A program made the position numbers and the translations under genes. From Haplomitrium mnioides (lineage: Eukaryota > Marchantiophyta > Haplomitriopsida > Calobryales): a stretch of 56,572 bases of DNA. The stretch's first letter is position 1; every line of letters starts with the position of its first letter. Below are positions 33,367-43,729 of this stretch, in pieces. The notes below the pieces were generated by a model, which ran no database searches, was not told where the DNA came from, and was given only the letters and a program-made list of their open reading frames with translations. The DNA lies in contig JBNGIS010017758.1 in assembly GCA_049999725.1 (NCBI GenBank), forward strand, positions 1 through 56,572. The letters run 5' to 3'.

Positions 33367-33975
33367 TCAAGCTCTATCCTCTTTGAGAGGAATTGTCTCA
33401 TCTAAATCCAAAGGTTGAGTATTTGCAACCGCTAGAGAGTCTTGTCGAGACTTTCTTGTCCCGGATATGGAGATAGAATCACCAATAGCATCTGCAGTAC
33501 TAGGAAGAACAAGTTCCATGTGGTATGCATAGACTATCTATGACTCTGTCACATTGGATGGAAAGGTAGCCATCGTCAAAACTCTTTGAAGAATGTAGAT
33601 AGACTGACGTCTATCATATTCCACCGCCATGCAGTTTCGCATTAGCTTTAAAGCACAAATAAGGCATGTGCTAGACCTAGAGCAAAGATCTAAGATCTAA
33701 TCCTACTATGTTGACAAATAGTCAATGAAAAATTTGTAAAGAGCCTGTGGCTTTTGATAAACATTGACAAGAGCATAATCTCTTGGATGTTTCAGTTTTG
33801 CCGAAACCGCAGGACAACTAAAAACACTACATATTATTTGTCGAGGTAGGAGCAAGCTGCAAATTAAAAAAACCTCATGCTCCTCTTTCCTTCTTTTGTC
33901 CAGTGGCCCACAGTCCAATATTCGTGGGCGTGTGCGATTCTAGAACCACCAGAATGATGAATGTTGTTTTTGTCC
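33367..33975 (-). pseudogene. C-terminal exon of the ParB-DNA methyltransferase: target-recognition end, KP motif and motif I
   Basis: Minus-strand exon following a 98-bp intron (33976-34073; donor GTAAGT, acceptor TTTTTATAG). The reading frame is continuous across the splice. Residues run HAHEYWTVGHWTKEGKRSM, then after a one-base shift in a T run KHPRDYALVNVYQKPQALYK, then ILDLCSRSSTCLICALKLMR and MAVEYDRRQSIYILQRV, to a stop at 33367-33369. The QKP..L...FI segment followed by LDL-C-S-x-S-T corresponds to the motif X/I region (FxGxG, AdoMet binding) of DNA amino-methyltransferases; the glycines are altered. Three in-frame TAG codons break it. Confidence 0.72.
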
Positions 33976-34073
33976 CTATAAAAAGAGAAACAAACAAATC
34001 AAACATTGTAAAAAAAGTGTAGGAAAAGTAAAAAAAAAAGAAATTAAAAACTAAAAATCAAAGAACAACTTAC

Positions 34074-34570
34074 CAGATACCGTTGTTGATTGCACAACAA
34101 ACTTTGGAAAGGGCATATTTGACAATGCCAAATTGTTGAGACAAATGTATGATTACAAAAGACCAAAAATCCAACGTTGTGATTGCCACAAAAGATGAAA
34201 CCATGTCAAAAATGTCATCTTTTGAAAATTGTTCAGAATCGTCATGCTTACATTCCTTAAAAATGCAACCATAAGGAATATCCGCAATAGCCAAAGTGAA
34301 ACACCTAGGTTTCACAAAGCCCTTCAATTGTCGAGCGTTGGCCTCCCCGCGGACTTGGTAAAATGCCACATTGAGACCATCGACATAGGACAATAAGTCC
34401 TCGTCCTCGTCTCTTACAACTCCTTTAGTTGTAAGAGATGCAACATTGCTTTGCTGCCTTAATTTCCACTCTCTAGCTTTTTGGCAATGAAGAAGAAAAG
34501 CTGGAGGATAGGAAACAAGAGTGGGAGCTTGGTCTTGATCTTCTGGAGCTTCTTCGACCCCTGGTTTTTT
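34074..34570 (-). pseudogene. N-terminal methyltransferase exon with DPPY-like motif (ADIPYG)
   Basis: Frame on the minus strand: low-complexity KKPKKPGVEEAPEDQDQ, then YVDGLNVAFYQVRG, KPRCFTLAIADIPYG (motif IV position, coordinates 34271-34282), a spacer, then LDFWSFVIIHLSQQFGIVKYAL, ending at the GTAAGT donor at 34068-34073. Adenine-N6/cytosine-N4 DNA methyltransferases have (D/N)PP(Y/F) here, so I replaces the first P. Motif IV precedes motif I in the gene, the beta-class order. Upstream it runs toward the gap. The nearby ParB-like exons come before it on the same strand, matching the ParB-methylase fusion layout known from phages. Confidence 0.72.
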
Positions 34571-34653
34571 TGGCTTTTTGCAACTACTGTCAACTTTTTC
34601 GGCAACTGACGTTTGAACGTTTTGTCTCCCTACACACAGCAAAAAAAAAATTA

Positions 34654-35053
34654 NNNNNNNNNNNNNNNNNNNNNNNNNNNNNNNNNNNNNNNNNNNNNNN
34701 NNNNNNNNNNNNNNNNNNNNNNNNNNNNNNNNNNNNNNNNNNNNNNNNNNNNNNNNNNNNNNNNNNNNNNNNNNNNNNNNNNNNNNNNNNNNNNNNNNNN
34801 NNNNNNNNNNNNNNNNNNNNNNNNNNNNNNNNNNNNNNNNNNNNNNNNNNNNNNNNNNNNNNNNNNNNNNNNNNNNNNNNNNNNNNNNNNNNNNNNNNNN
34901 NNNNNNNNNNNNNNNNNNNNNNNNNNNNNNNNNNNNNNNNNNNNNNNNNNNNNNNNNNNNNNNNNNNNNNNNNNNNNNNNNNNNNNNNNNNNNNNNNNNN
35001 NNNNNNNNNNNNNNNNNNNNNNNNNNNNNNNNNNNNNNNNNNNNNNNNNNNNN
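34654..35053. other. 400-base assembly gap and AT microsatellite
   Basis: 400 N followed by (AT)n at 35054-35075. It lies between the methyltransferase exon and array C, inside an inferred intron. Frames running through the N are not real. Confidence 0.95.
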
Positions 35054-35222
35054 ATATATATATATATATATATATGAGGAGACCAAAAAAATTAAATACA
35101 AGAGAGGGACACTGAATTCCATGATCGCCTGGACAATGAAGTCAAGACGCCTAAAGACTTCAAAGTTCACGCGCACTATGACTATGATATCGAGGAAAGC
35201 TTAGACTTCAAACTCCTTGCTC

Positions 35223-35760
35223 GTCCATGCGCGCATGGACTTTATAGTCCTAGTGTGTTAGGAATTGCTACTCCAAACAACTTGTATATAGAAGTCCATC
35301 CGCGCATGAACTTTGCAGTCCATGCGCGTATGGACTTTGCAGTCCAAGCACGCAAGGACTCTGCAATCCATGTGCGCATGGACTTTGCAGTCCAAGCGCG
35401 CAGGAACTTCGTAGTCTATGTGCGCATGGACTTTGCTGTCCAGGCTTGTAGGGACTTCGCAGTCCAAGCGTGCAAAGATTTTGCAGTCCTTGCATGCATG
35501 GACTTCGCAGTCCTTGCACGTAGGGACAGCGAAGTCCATGCGCACATGGACTTTTAAATACATGCCGCTTGGAATTCTGACCCTCTGTGCGCATGGACCT
35601 CTTAGGCAAGTGTGCTTGAACTCTAAGGTCAAATAGGAGAAGCACTGCGCAATCCTTGTGCATGGACTGTGAATTCCAAGTGCGCTTGGATTGTGACACA
35701 AAGCCACAAAGAGACTAAGAAGTCCATGCGCGCATAGACTTCACAATCCTTGCATGAAAA
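35223..35760 (-). repeat. Array C: 24-bp palindromic repeat in an intron of the methyltransferase gene
   Basis: From about 35287 to 35560 there are eleven 24-bp units of the form GTCCATGCGCGTATGGACTT plus TGCA, followed by looser copies to 35760. GTCCATGCGCGCATGGAC at 35223-35240 is a perfect 18-bp palindrome. Both strands are free of stops, producing spurious 8-residue repeats (DFAVQARR on plus, VHARMDCK on minus). It lies between the linker exon (35850-36060) and the methyltransferase exon. Confidence 0.95.
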
Positions 35761-35849
35761 GACTCAAAACCTATTTTATCAAAACCAAAAACAACTTAAA
35801 GTAAATTCATTGCAACTCCAAAGAAATGAATGTGGTGTGAAAAGAAGAA

Positions 35850-36060
35850 CTTACCAAAAGCTTCTTGAAGCTTGAATAGAAAGCAGCCATCTTGGACTCC
35901 TCATTGTGGAGAGGGTACTCCTCTCTTGCTTCCTCCTAAGTGCTACAATAAACCTCTGAACAAAACTTCTTACCATTACTGCCAAAACTTTATGTCTCTC
36001 TACCTCCTGAGACATTTTGTCCATTGGAAGCTCTCCGGCTTCCACCCGCTTCAAAACTGA
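35850..36060 (-). pseudogene. Linker exon of the ParB-methyltransferase gene
   Basis: Reads KRVEAGELPMDKMSQEVERH, KVLAVMVRSFVQRF and MAAFYSSFKKL-like sequence to a possible donor (GTAAGTTC) at about 35853. It is recognisable in the second copy at about 45460-45600 (ELSIEKMSHEVEKHNVLTVMV). Probably helical; no family assigned. Confidence 0.5.
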
Positions 36061-36299
36061 AATTTAAACTTCGTCAGGAAGACCTTGAAGATACCTCCAA
36101 GATGTCCACTTCATGCTCTCCATTCTAAGAGATCCTTCGCCTTCGGCTTCTGGCCCTTGATGGTATTCTTCTCCCACATCAAAAATATGCTTTGTTGTAG
36201 ATCTTAGAGCTCACCACTTCTGAATGCTAGCTGGAACTAGTTGTCTTGAGAAGTTGTTGTCTTCTAAAGTGTTGACTTGGGCTTGATCTCCAAGGTTTC

Positions 36300-36860
36300 T
36301 AGCACCAATTCTCTTTTCAATTTTTGGGATGACACCATCCCACTCTCCACAAAACTTTGATGCCAATATTCGACCTTTTGAATAGAGGTTATTTCCAGCT
36401 TGTATCTCTGGTCGTAGTTGTCATCAATTGCAAAAAAAAAAGCCTATATTGGTGTAAGACCCAAGTACACATAGCAGTTGCAGAGCGAAAACATCGAATT
36501 TTTTTCTCTGTATTTTGTTGTCAAAAGTTGCCTTGCTGCAGTACTATGATTGCCTCCTTCAATCTCATAGCAATACTTGTCAGGGTTTATAATATTGAGC
36601 TCTGACTTGTCTTTTAGCCCATACTTAAAGTCAACAACAACAATGGAAAAACTATGCGCATACTTGTTTGTGAGCATTCTCTATGCCAGAAGCTCAACAA
36701 AATTTTCATTGAGCCTTCTAATTTGGAAAAACCCCCAGTTATCCATTCCAAGTTTTGGAAGATTCAAATTCTCCAACCTAATTGTGATTGTTTCTTCACG
36801 GACTCTGCATCGCTAGATGACAGACTTCCTTTATTTTTTTTATCTTCTTTAGACATTATC
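36300..36860 (-). pseudogene. ParB-like (ParB/sulfiredoxin fold) domain of the methyltransferase fusion
   Basis: The segment 36444-36677 contains LTNKYAHSFSIVVVDFKYG and YCYEIEGGNHSTAARQLL, followed by SLCNCYVYLGLT. In ParB-like domains a strand-turn segment of the form (Y)xI(x)GxHR..A..L carries the conserved G and H; here GGNH (H at 36546-36548) fills that role. Upstream, NLPKLGMDNWGFFQIRRLNENFVE resembles the N-terminal part (R.L....V..L). Downstream, 36330-36430 continues AIDDNYD and ITSIQKVEYWHQ after a frameshift in an A run. ParB-like domains bind DNA and CTP or have nuclease roles; which applies here is unknown. Confidence 0.68.
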
Positions 36861-37330
36861 TGAGGGTCCACCTACTACCTTTCCTAGAAAGTTTGCAACC
36901 CCTTATGGGATTGCTTTTTAGCTCTTGATGTTGGAGCCCGAACTAGCTCTGGCTCTGATTCTTTCCCCGATTTGCTTGGTGATGAAGACTAAGGGGCAGC
37001 AGAAGACGACCTTGCTGTAGATTCGGAGGGAGCTAGCTCTTCTTCAATGACTGGTGCTGGAACCGGATTTTTCTTCTGGACCACCAATTTCTTCTTTTTG
37101 GGAGCCTTAATTGGCTCCACCTCCTTTCTTTCTTTTTTTGGGCAGAAGGGCCTGCCTCATGAATTAAAAATGTTGTCGCATCCAGATGCGACACTAGTTG
37201 TTGAATATTAATGCCTGGCTTGGGCTTCAGAATCTTGATATAGATGGCCAACTTGATGAGATCACGCTCGACGCGCTTTGCATCTTTGTAGCCATCAACG
37301 AAATCCGCCAAAAACTAAGTAAACTAAAAG
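36861..37330 (-). pseudogene. N-terminal exon of the ParB-methyltransferase gene
   Basis: Opens after an acceptor-like TTTTCTTTTAG with FADFVDGYKDAKRVERDLIK, then AIYIKILKPKPGINIQQL, then a low-complexity Lys/Pro/Ser/Glu stretch with KAPKKKKLVVQKK, a likely nuclear localisation signal, and an Ala/Ser-rich acidic tail. The second copy has the same start at about 44205 (FVNAYANAKCVKRNFMKFA). There are one-base shifts in the K-rich part. Confidence 0.6.
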
Positions 37331-37384
37331 AAAAACAAAAAATAATCAAGCAAAAGTACAAGTGTTCAAGGTAAGAGATAAGAC

Positions 37385-37515
37385 AATGCATTCATTGCGT
37401 GCATGGACTCTAATGACCATACGCGAATGTACTGCACTAGGGAGTCCATGCGCGCCTGGACTCCCAAGTCCAAACGTGCCTAGACTCCCAAGTGCATGCG
37501 CGTTTGGACTTGGGA
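37385..37515 (-). repeat. Array D: palindromic repeats in the first intron of the ParB-methyltransferase gene
   Basis: About five loose units with GTCCATGCGCGCCTGGACTC-like sequence. Same intron position as array G (second copy) and array A (31689 exon). Confidence 0.85.
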
Positions 37516-37705
37516 AACAAAAACAGCGATAACTAGACAACAAAAACCAAAAATTGAACTCGCAACCATGGAAAGAAACTTTCCACTAATGCTCTTTTTA
37601 TAGCTAAATTTCAAAAAATGCCTTTTCTCGCCAAAAAATGATTCGCGGAGCTTTTGACACATAGGTTTGCCTGGTGCAAAAAAAGTTAGTATATAAAGCA
37701 TTACT
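37516..37705 (-). promoter_or_regulatory. Promoter/leader of the ParB-methyltransferase gene
   Basis: On the minus strand GCTTTATATACTAAC lies at about 37683-37697, a plausible TATA element, followed by a leader matched at 31408-31600 in the opposite orientation. The 170 bp to the plus-strand DUF7869-like start at 37875 is AT-rich, so the two genes diverge from one short intergenic region. Confidence 0.5.
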
Positions 37706-38094
37706 CGTTTTCATCTTTCCAATTTCTTTTTTTCATTTTCTTCACAAAAAGTTCCCAATTTTGTCGTTTTGCAAAACAATCTTGAAAAAGACATATTTTA
37801 TGTGTGTTGTAAGAGGTTTATAATATTTGTTAAAACAATTCCTTGAAGTAATTGATTTTTAGAGAGCTTTTTTAATGGTTGGAATTTTTAAAGGCAAGAA
37901 GAGGTTAGAGTTTCAAGATTCATCATCACAAAAAAGTGTTGCTTTTGACAAGCAGGTTGAGATTTGTTCAAAGGGCAATTATTCGGAGAAAAGCAATGGA
38001 GTACCAAAAGCGTCAAGTGTGATGGCGAGTATATTGGAGAAAAAGATGGCTTCTATTGAATCAAATAGCTCTGCCTAAAAAGATCAAGAAGGTG

Positions 38095-38240
38095 AACTCC
38101 ATGCGCACATAGGATCAGGGACTCAACCTTATACGCACATATGGTCAATGAGTGAATCCAATGCACGCATAGGATTAACAGTTGAACAACTTGCGTGCAA
38201 AGGATCAAAAAAGGAACCCAATGCTTGTAGAGAATTAAAG
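38095..38240 (+). repeat. Array E: palindromic repeats in intron 1 of DUF7869-like copy 2
   Basis: About four units of roughly 35 bp with CCATGCGCACATAGGATCA, TATACGCACATATGGTCA, CAATGCACGCATAGGATT and similar. Same ATGCGC(G/A)CAT core as arrays A-D, with different flanks (TAGGATCA in place of GGACT). Confidence 0.85.
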
Positions 38241-39650
38241 ATTTAATCTTCATTTAGCACAAGATCTTTGTTGTCTTTCAAGCAGTCAAAGTTGAATCTT
38301 TCTTCTGAGTATTCCAATATATCAATAAAAGAGGTTCAACATAGAAATTCTAGACGATTGTAGACTTCATCCACATCTGAGGAAGACCTCGATATTCATG
38401 ATCAAAGTGTGTTTATTTAGAACACAAGAAGCATATAATTTGTGGATAGTTTTAATTTTAGAGATGAGCCACTGTCTCCGATAGCACCACTCAAACAATG
38501 ACTGATTTTGTTTCAAGTTACACCTCGCAAGGAGATTGGGATATCTAAAACAAACTAAATTCTCTTAGAGGAGTCTTCAACCAATAGCTTGGGAAACAAT
38601 TCTAGCAAAGAGTCTCAATCACTCAACATTTCTTTGGAGTTATCGTCAATGGCACCGATTTTATTTTTAAAAAATATTTCCCTCTAATCAAGATATTGAT
38701 CAAGATTCAGTTTCGGGATGGTGCAGTTCTTTCAATCCCCAGAAAAAACCTCATCTCTCAAAAATATTCTACGACGAAACAAACAATGTTTATGATGACG
38801 ACCAAGATCTTCAAAATAAATTATCTCCTATTGATGAATTTGCTTATGAACCGAATCGTCCAATACAATATAAGAGTTCTTTACCTGGGCCAAAACCCAA
38901 ATGGGTAAACACTTTACGAGAAATTCTTTGCAGAAAGTCCATCATGACTAGAGCTTTGTGAAGAAAAAGCTTGATCCAATGTCAATTTCTAGATTGAAGA
39001 GAATTTCTTGTTGTCGAAATAATTGCTTGTCGTTGTGCAAGACAGATTTTTTGAAAACTGTTAGAAAAGCGTACTTTCAACAAAGCATGAAGAATTGAAA
39101 TATCACACTGCAATGGGGAATACTAAGAAAAGACTCTAATGTTAAAAATTGATTTACACTGCTTGGCAAAACCTTTGTCTGTAGAAGAGCCTTTAAATTA
39201 ATATTAGCAATAGGGAATGATAGAATCCAAAGGATTCAAAATCTCAGAAACACAGATCTTAGAGGCATTTTTGGAAAAAGAGAACTATCTACTAAAGGAG
39301 GTTTTGTGCGTGAGTCATTGGAAAAAAAAATTCCAATGACATTGCGAGAGAATGCCCACTCACAAAGTGTACAACTTGCTCGATAATTTTACAAATTGGA
39401 AAGTTTATGACTACTACACAACTTATTTGAAAGAGAAAGATCCTGATTGTATTCTTAGTTTCTCGGTTTTGACAAAACATTCGAGAACTCATTTTCTAAA
39501 TGTAAAAACTCCAAAATGCAATAGATTTGCTATTTGTGAAACATGCAAAGAAATAAAATCTTTGCGAGAAAAATCTGTCTTGGAATCCGTCAAAGGTAGC
39601 AAATTTTCTTCTCTTTTGACACCATTGGCTAATCCATCCTCTTTTTTCTA

Positions 39651-40352
39651 GACTCAAAGAATAGTTCTAGAGATGTTGTGTTTTCTCAACTTAGAGCCAA
39701 AAGATATTTTTTTTGTGAAGTTATTTAGCAAAGAAGATTTCAGTCAAATAATTGTTAGCAAGTTGAGTTGTAAGAAGAGTGTCTATGCTCACAAAGAGTC
39801 TGTTGTTTTATATTTCAATTTTAACCTTGTTTGCAGTCAAATAAAGTGAGAAAATGAATTTGATCCTTGGTGGTGACCTTAGCCCTACAACAAGTTTTGT
39901 TTTTGTTCCTTTAAATCAAGAGTCTTTGAAAAAATTTTGAAATAATCGTTTTTGTTGTTTGCAAATCATATGCGCGCATAAGATTTGTTCTTGATCCTTT
40001 TAAAACCATTCGCGGAAAGAGTCACAACAAGCCATGATATTGGTGTTGTTGTATTGGTCTTATGCGCCCATATGATTAGTTGTTGTCTCCACTCATCCTA
40101 AACGCTCAAAGGATGTATTCTGGTACTCTTTGTTTGCAAACCTTGTTTTTTCTCCTTTTGAAACAGATTTTCTTGTTTTCAAATTGCCTAAAGTTTATTT
40201 TTAATCTTTTACAAAGTGTTTCACTTCTATAATTTCAAACATTTGTTTAAGATGACTTGAATGGTTGTGGCACTTGAGGTTGTGTTTTGAAGTTACGAGT
40301 ATCGACATATGTTTTATTGAACTACTTTTATGTCCTTTGTGCTTTGTGATGA
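39651..40352 (+). other. Inferred intron of DUF7869-like copy 2 with palindrome copies
   Basis: T-rich, ends TGATGATGCAG just before the core-domain frame resumes. Contains CATATGCGCGCATAAG at about 39968 and TTATGCGCCCATATGA at about 40059. The copia insertion in copy 1 lies near the 3' end of the matching intron. Confidence 0.6.
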
Positions 40353-42098
40353 TGCAGTCAAATATAATCGCCAACTGTTTCTTCATCGTGACCAACAAAT
40401 AAAAGAAAGAACAAAACTTGCAAACCATCGAAGAAAATGTTATGCCGATGGTCAAAAGTACTTGGGAATTGTCATTGATAGAATGGATCACAAGAAAATT
40501 GCTATTCCACACTAGCCTTCGCCACCAAAAAACATTGATAAAGATTGTTTGGTGGGTGTGCATGTTGTTGGGGCCTTTATATTCAATCGTGCTCTTTCTT
40601 CGAGGGTCTTCTTAACGTATGAAAACTTGAGAAGCAATTCTAATTTGACAGTTATTGTGCTCAACAAAATATTATGTGACTTTGAAGGCCCGATGCCTCC
40701 AACTTTGTATCTTCAGTTGGACAACAAGACACGAGAGAATAAGAATACTATCATGTTTGGATATCTTAGTCTCCTTATTGCCAAGGATTTTTTTGAAAAA
40801 TCAAGGTGGGATTTCTCATGGTTGGCCATACTCATGATCAAATCGATCAAATGTTCAGACGATTCTTGCAACATTTAAAACGTGTCAAAGCTTTCACGGT
40901 TACGAGTCTTAGCGAGGCACTTCAATTATCATATAATCCTAAACCTTAGGTGACTCTTTTGTTGGAAACTTGGGATTTCAAAATGTTTATGCAACAACGT
41001 CCCTCTCTGGTTCAAAGAATACATGATATTACTTTTAATCACCAATTCAAGTTCCAATTAAATGATTCCAAAGCAAAGATATAGAGCAAACAACTTTCAC
41101 CTGATGAATTTTGGCTATTTGCGGATGGTATTTGTCAACTCAAGTGCCTACCTAAAGTGGACAGAGAAATTTTGAGTTCAATGTTGATTCCTCTCAAGGC
41201 ATATTTTGAAATCAAACGATCTCAAAAGGAAGAAAGAGAAGTGGATGCCGAGAAAGTATTATTTTCAATAAGGGACAACATAAGTGAGAATTGCTATAAG
41301 TTCTTTACATATTCTGATATTCAATGGTGGAATGACTTTTTTCTTGCCCAACAAGAGATTGTAGCCTACATCCTTGAAAACAAAATTAATGACTCGAAGC
41401 AGAATTTACCTTTCCGTCTTCACAACACTCAAACACTTGTAATGATTCTCAAAATATTTGTCTAGATTCTCAACTTGATAAACAACAAATAGAAGAAGAT
41501 ACTCCAATACAACAAATACTTTCTACACGTCAAGCAACCTATGATAGAGCATCTAAGTTGCGAGAAAGAACTCTTTCACACAATACTCGATACTGGTATA
41601 AATTCGGCAATCTACATGAGATGAAAGCTAGAATGTCTATTTGTGTTGTTGCATCTTTGGATCTAAAGGGCAAACCATTTTGGGTTGCCAAAGTTCTCAA
41701 AGTTTTGTCATTTGATGAGGAAGATCCTCTAAACCTAAAACGAGTATGAGTTCAATGGTTTGCTTGCTTGGCTGAAGATGCATTTTTGGACAATACTTCT
41801 TAGAAAAAATAGTATCAACAAAAAGGAAATGCAAATCCAAATTACATATTGATGTACTTGATGTGACACAAATCATGATTCTGTCTTTTGATTTTCTTCT
41901 TACCCAAAACAACCAATTGAGAACAACCACTCTAGCTACCATGAAAGCAAATCTATTTGAGTACAAAAGACAAAAGACCCTCAATCCTTAAATGTTTCAA
42001 AGAGATTCAATCATTGTCATTAACACTAATACAAATCAAGCAAACCTTGATGAATCTTCTGAAGTTGAATTTGAAGAAGTTGAGACAAGTGACTAAAG

Positions 42099-42650
42099 TC
42101 ATTCAAGAATTTTTTGAAGCAACTTGTTGAAATTTTCTGCCAACTTGATTTTTTTACTATAAATCACTCTAAGTTGAATGTTATTCTCTGTAAATGAAAC
42201 CTAGATCTTTAGTTAATACTTTTATTTGCGTTGTAAAAATATTTTCTTCTCCAAAATGTGAGTATTTTGTTTCCAACTTATTGTTTTCTAGAAGAGTTTA
42301 AGGTTATTGTCTCGCTAAAGCATCTGCCCAAATTGACTAATTGTTTTTTTCTTGTTAGGACTTTGATGTTAAACTTATAACCTTTAGCAATGTTTGACTC
42401 AGATGTAGAGCTTTGTACCCATTTATACTTTTAGCATCTGAATTACAAATCAAAATCTTTTGCATACGTAGAGTTTGTTGCAAAAAATAAAACATTTACA
42501 GTCTATATCATTGATTGTAGAAGTGTGAACCCTATGCGTCCATAGACTTTGATTCGCAAGCAAAACGTACAACGTATAAAAACTCTTTTGTGGAACCTAA
42601 AACCTAGGTCATGGTCATTCTTTGTTGTGGAATGTTCACATTGTGAGTTA
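42099..42650. other. 3' flank of DUF7869-like copy 2
   Basis: AT-rich, no coding evidence. CCCTATGCGTCCATAGACTTT at about 42531 is another palindrome copy. Confidence 0.4.
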
Positions 42651-42840
42651 GGATTCCTATGCGCGCATAGACTTTGGGGTAGAGTGTTTACATGTTGAGC
42701 TTGGATTCTTAAACGCGCAGAGACTTTGGGGTGTAGTGTTCACATGTTGAGCTTGGATTTCTAAACGCGCAGAGACTTTGGGATGGAGTGTTCACATGTT
42801 GAGCTTGGAATCCTATACGCGCATAGACTTTGGGGTGGAA
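42651..42840 (+). repeat. Array F: 52-bp tandem repeat, four units
   Basis: Units start at 42651, 42703, 42755 and 42807: GGATTCCTATGCGCGCATAG, then ACTTTGGGGT, GAGTGTTCACATGTTGAGCTT. Exact 52-bp period. Two units have mutated cores (TAAACGCGCAGAG). Confidence 0.95.
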
Positions 42841-43709
42841 GTCCAAGCCTTCCACAAGTTCTACTTCTCATATACAACCCTCAAGCTTCTTCATACAAAG
42901 ACTACCGATTACAACTTTGTTTGTACACAAGTCTTAGACTCTTTTGTAGATCTTGAGACATTTGTTTGGTTGAATCAAGTCTATAACTTAGAGATGTTTT
43001 TTGTTTACAATCTTAATTCAATCTCCATAGCTACTGCCTTTTTGATTCTGAACTATGATACATTTATGTATATGTTTCGTTGAATTATGAAATATTTTTA
43101 ATTGCTGGAACCTTTTTGAAAGCTCACGTTAACTTTTGATTGCATGGATTTTCAACTACAAGTGAAAGCTTCCTTCTTTCTTGAAGTTTAGAATAAAGCT
43201 CTTAAATCCATGCAATGTTTCATTTTCTTCGTTTTTGTGTTTACCATTGCAAACTTATTCCTTTGACTTCTAGTCCCTTCAAGCTTTTTCTTTATGTTTT
43301 GTAATTTTTTTCCAACAAAAAAGTTTAAAAGAGCACCATGTCTACACACGCTTAGAGTTTGTGCAATCAAACATATTTAAAAATAGTTTCTTGTGATGTG
43401 TATTTCAACTTTTGGGCTTAGAATTGTAATCAATGGTAAATGCATTTTTCGGAGAACAATTACCATAGTTTTTATGCTTTTCATCAAATTCAAGTTTTCC
43501 AATATTTTCATAAAAACTAATGATATTGATTGATTTTACATGGCAAAATTAACTCTCACTCCAATATGCTTGTTGAAACAACCAAAAACAAATCCAAAAG
43601 ACTCATGTATATATTTTTTTAAATAGCCTTGTTTTTTTAATGTTTTTTGAATTCAAAAATCAAAATTTTTCTCCAAAAAAAAAGTTCCTATTTTGAGTAG
43701 CCTATTTGT
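42841..43709. other. 3' unit of the DUF7869-like repeat, no gene supported
   Basis: 43010-43709 matches 28566-29272 of copy 1. It holds short frames only; I regard it as untranslated. Confidence 0.55.
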
Positions 43710-43729
43710 GGTTCAAAGTAGCGATTGTT

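Larger units (their letters stand above)
37875..42098 (+). pseudogene. DUF7869-like protein gene, copy 2 (most complete copy)
   Basis: A multi-exon gene. Exon 1 (37875-38078) encodes MVGIFKGKKRLEFQDSSSQK and a Ser-rich tail. 38270-38950 is acidic/Ser-rich and includes KPKWVNTLREIL. 38990-39340 has SRLKRISCCRNNCLSLC and GKTFVCRRAF. 39352-39650 has NWKVYDYYTTYLKEKDP and FAICETCKEIKSLREK, a likely zinc-binding region. After an intron (about 39651-40352) comes the core: YNRQLFLHRDQQIKERTKLA, CLVGVHVVGAFIFN, PTLYLQLDNKTRENKNTIMF (about 40700-40760), GFLMVGHTHDQIDQMFRRF (about 40815-40865). 41090-42098 is the C-terminal part (PFWVAKVLKVLSFDEED, VQWF). Breaks: TAG at 40513, a one-base shift near 40798, and TAG and TAA codons at 40948, 41461 and 41803. 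Family assigned from the LQLDN and GHTHDQID motifs; the family is uncharacterised and I infer a transposase/recombinase-like role. Confidence 0.72.

Noticed and set aside
34570-35176. ORFs crossing the 400-N gap
   Set aside because: N was translated as X; only 34074-34570 on the minus strand has real sequence with motifs.
35255-35557. 100-residue ORF of 8-residue repeats as a real protein
   Set aside because: It arises from a 24-bp palindromic array that is open on both strands and lies in an inferred intron next to a gap.
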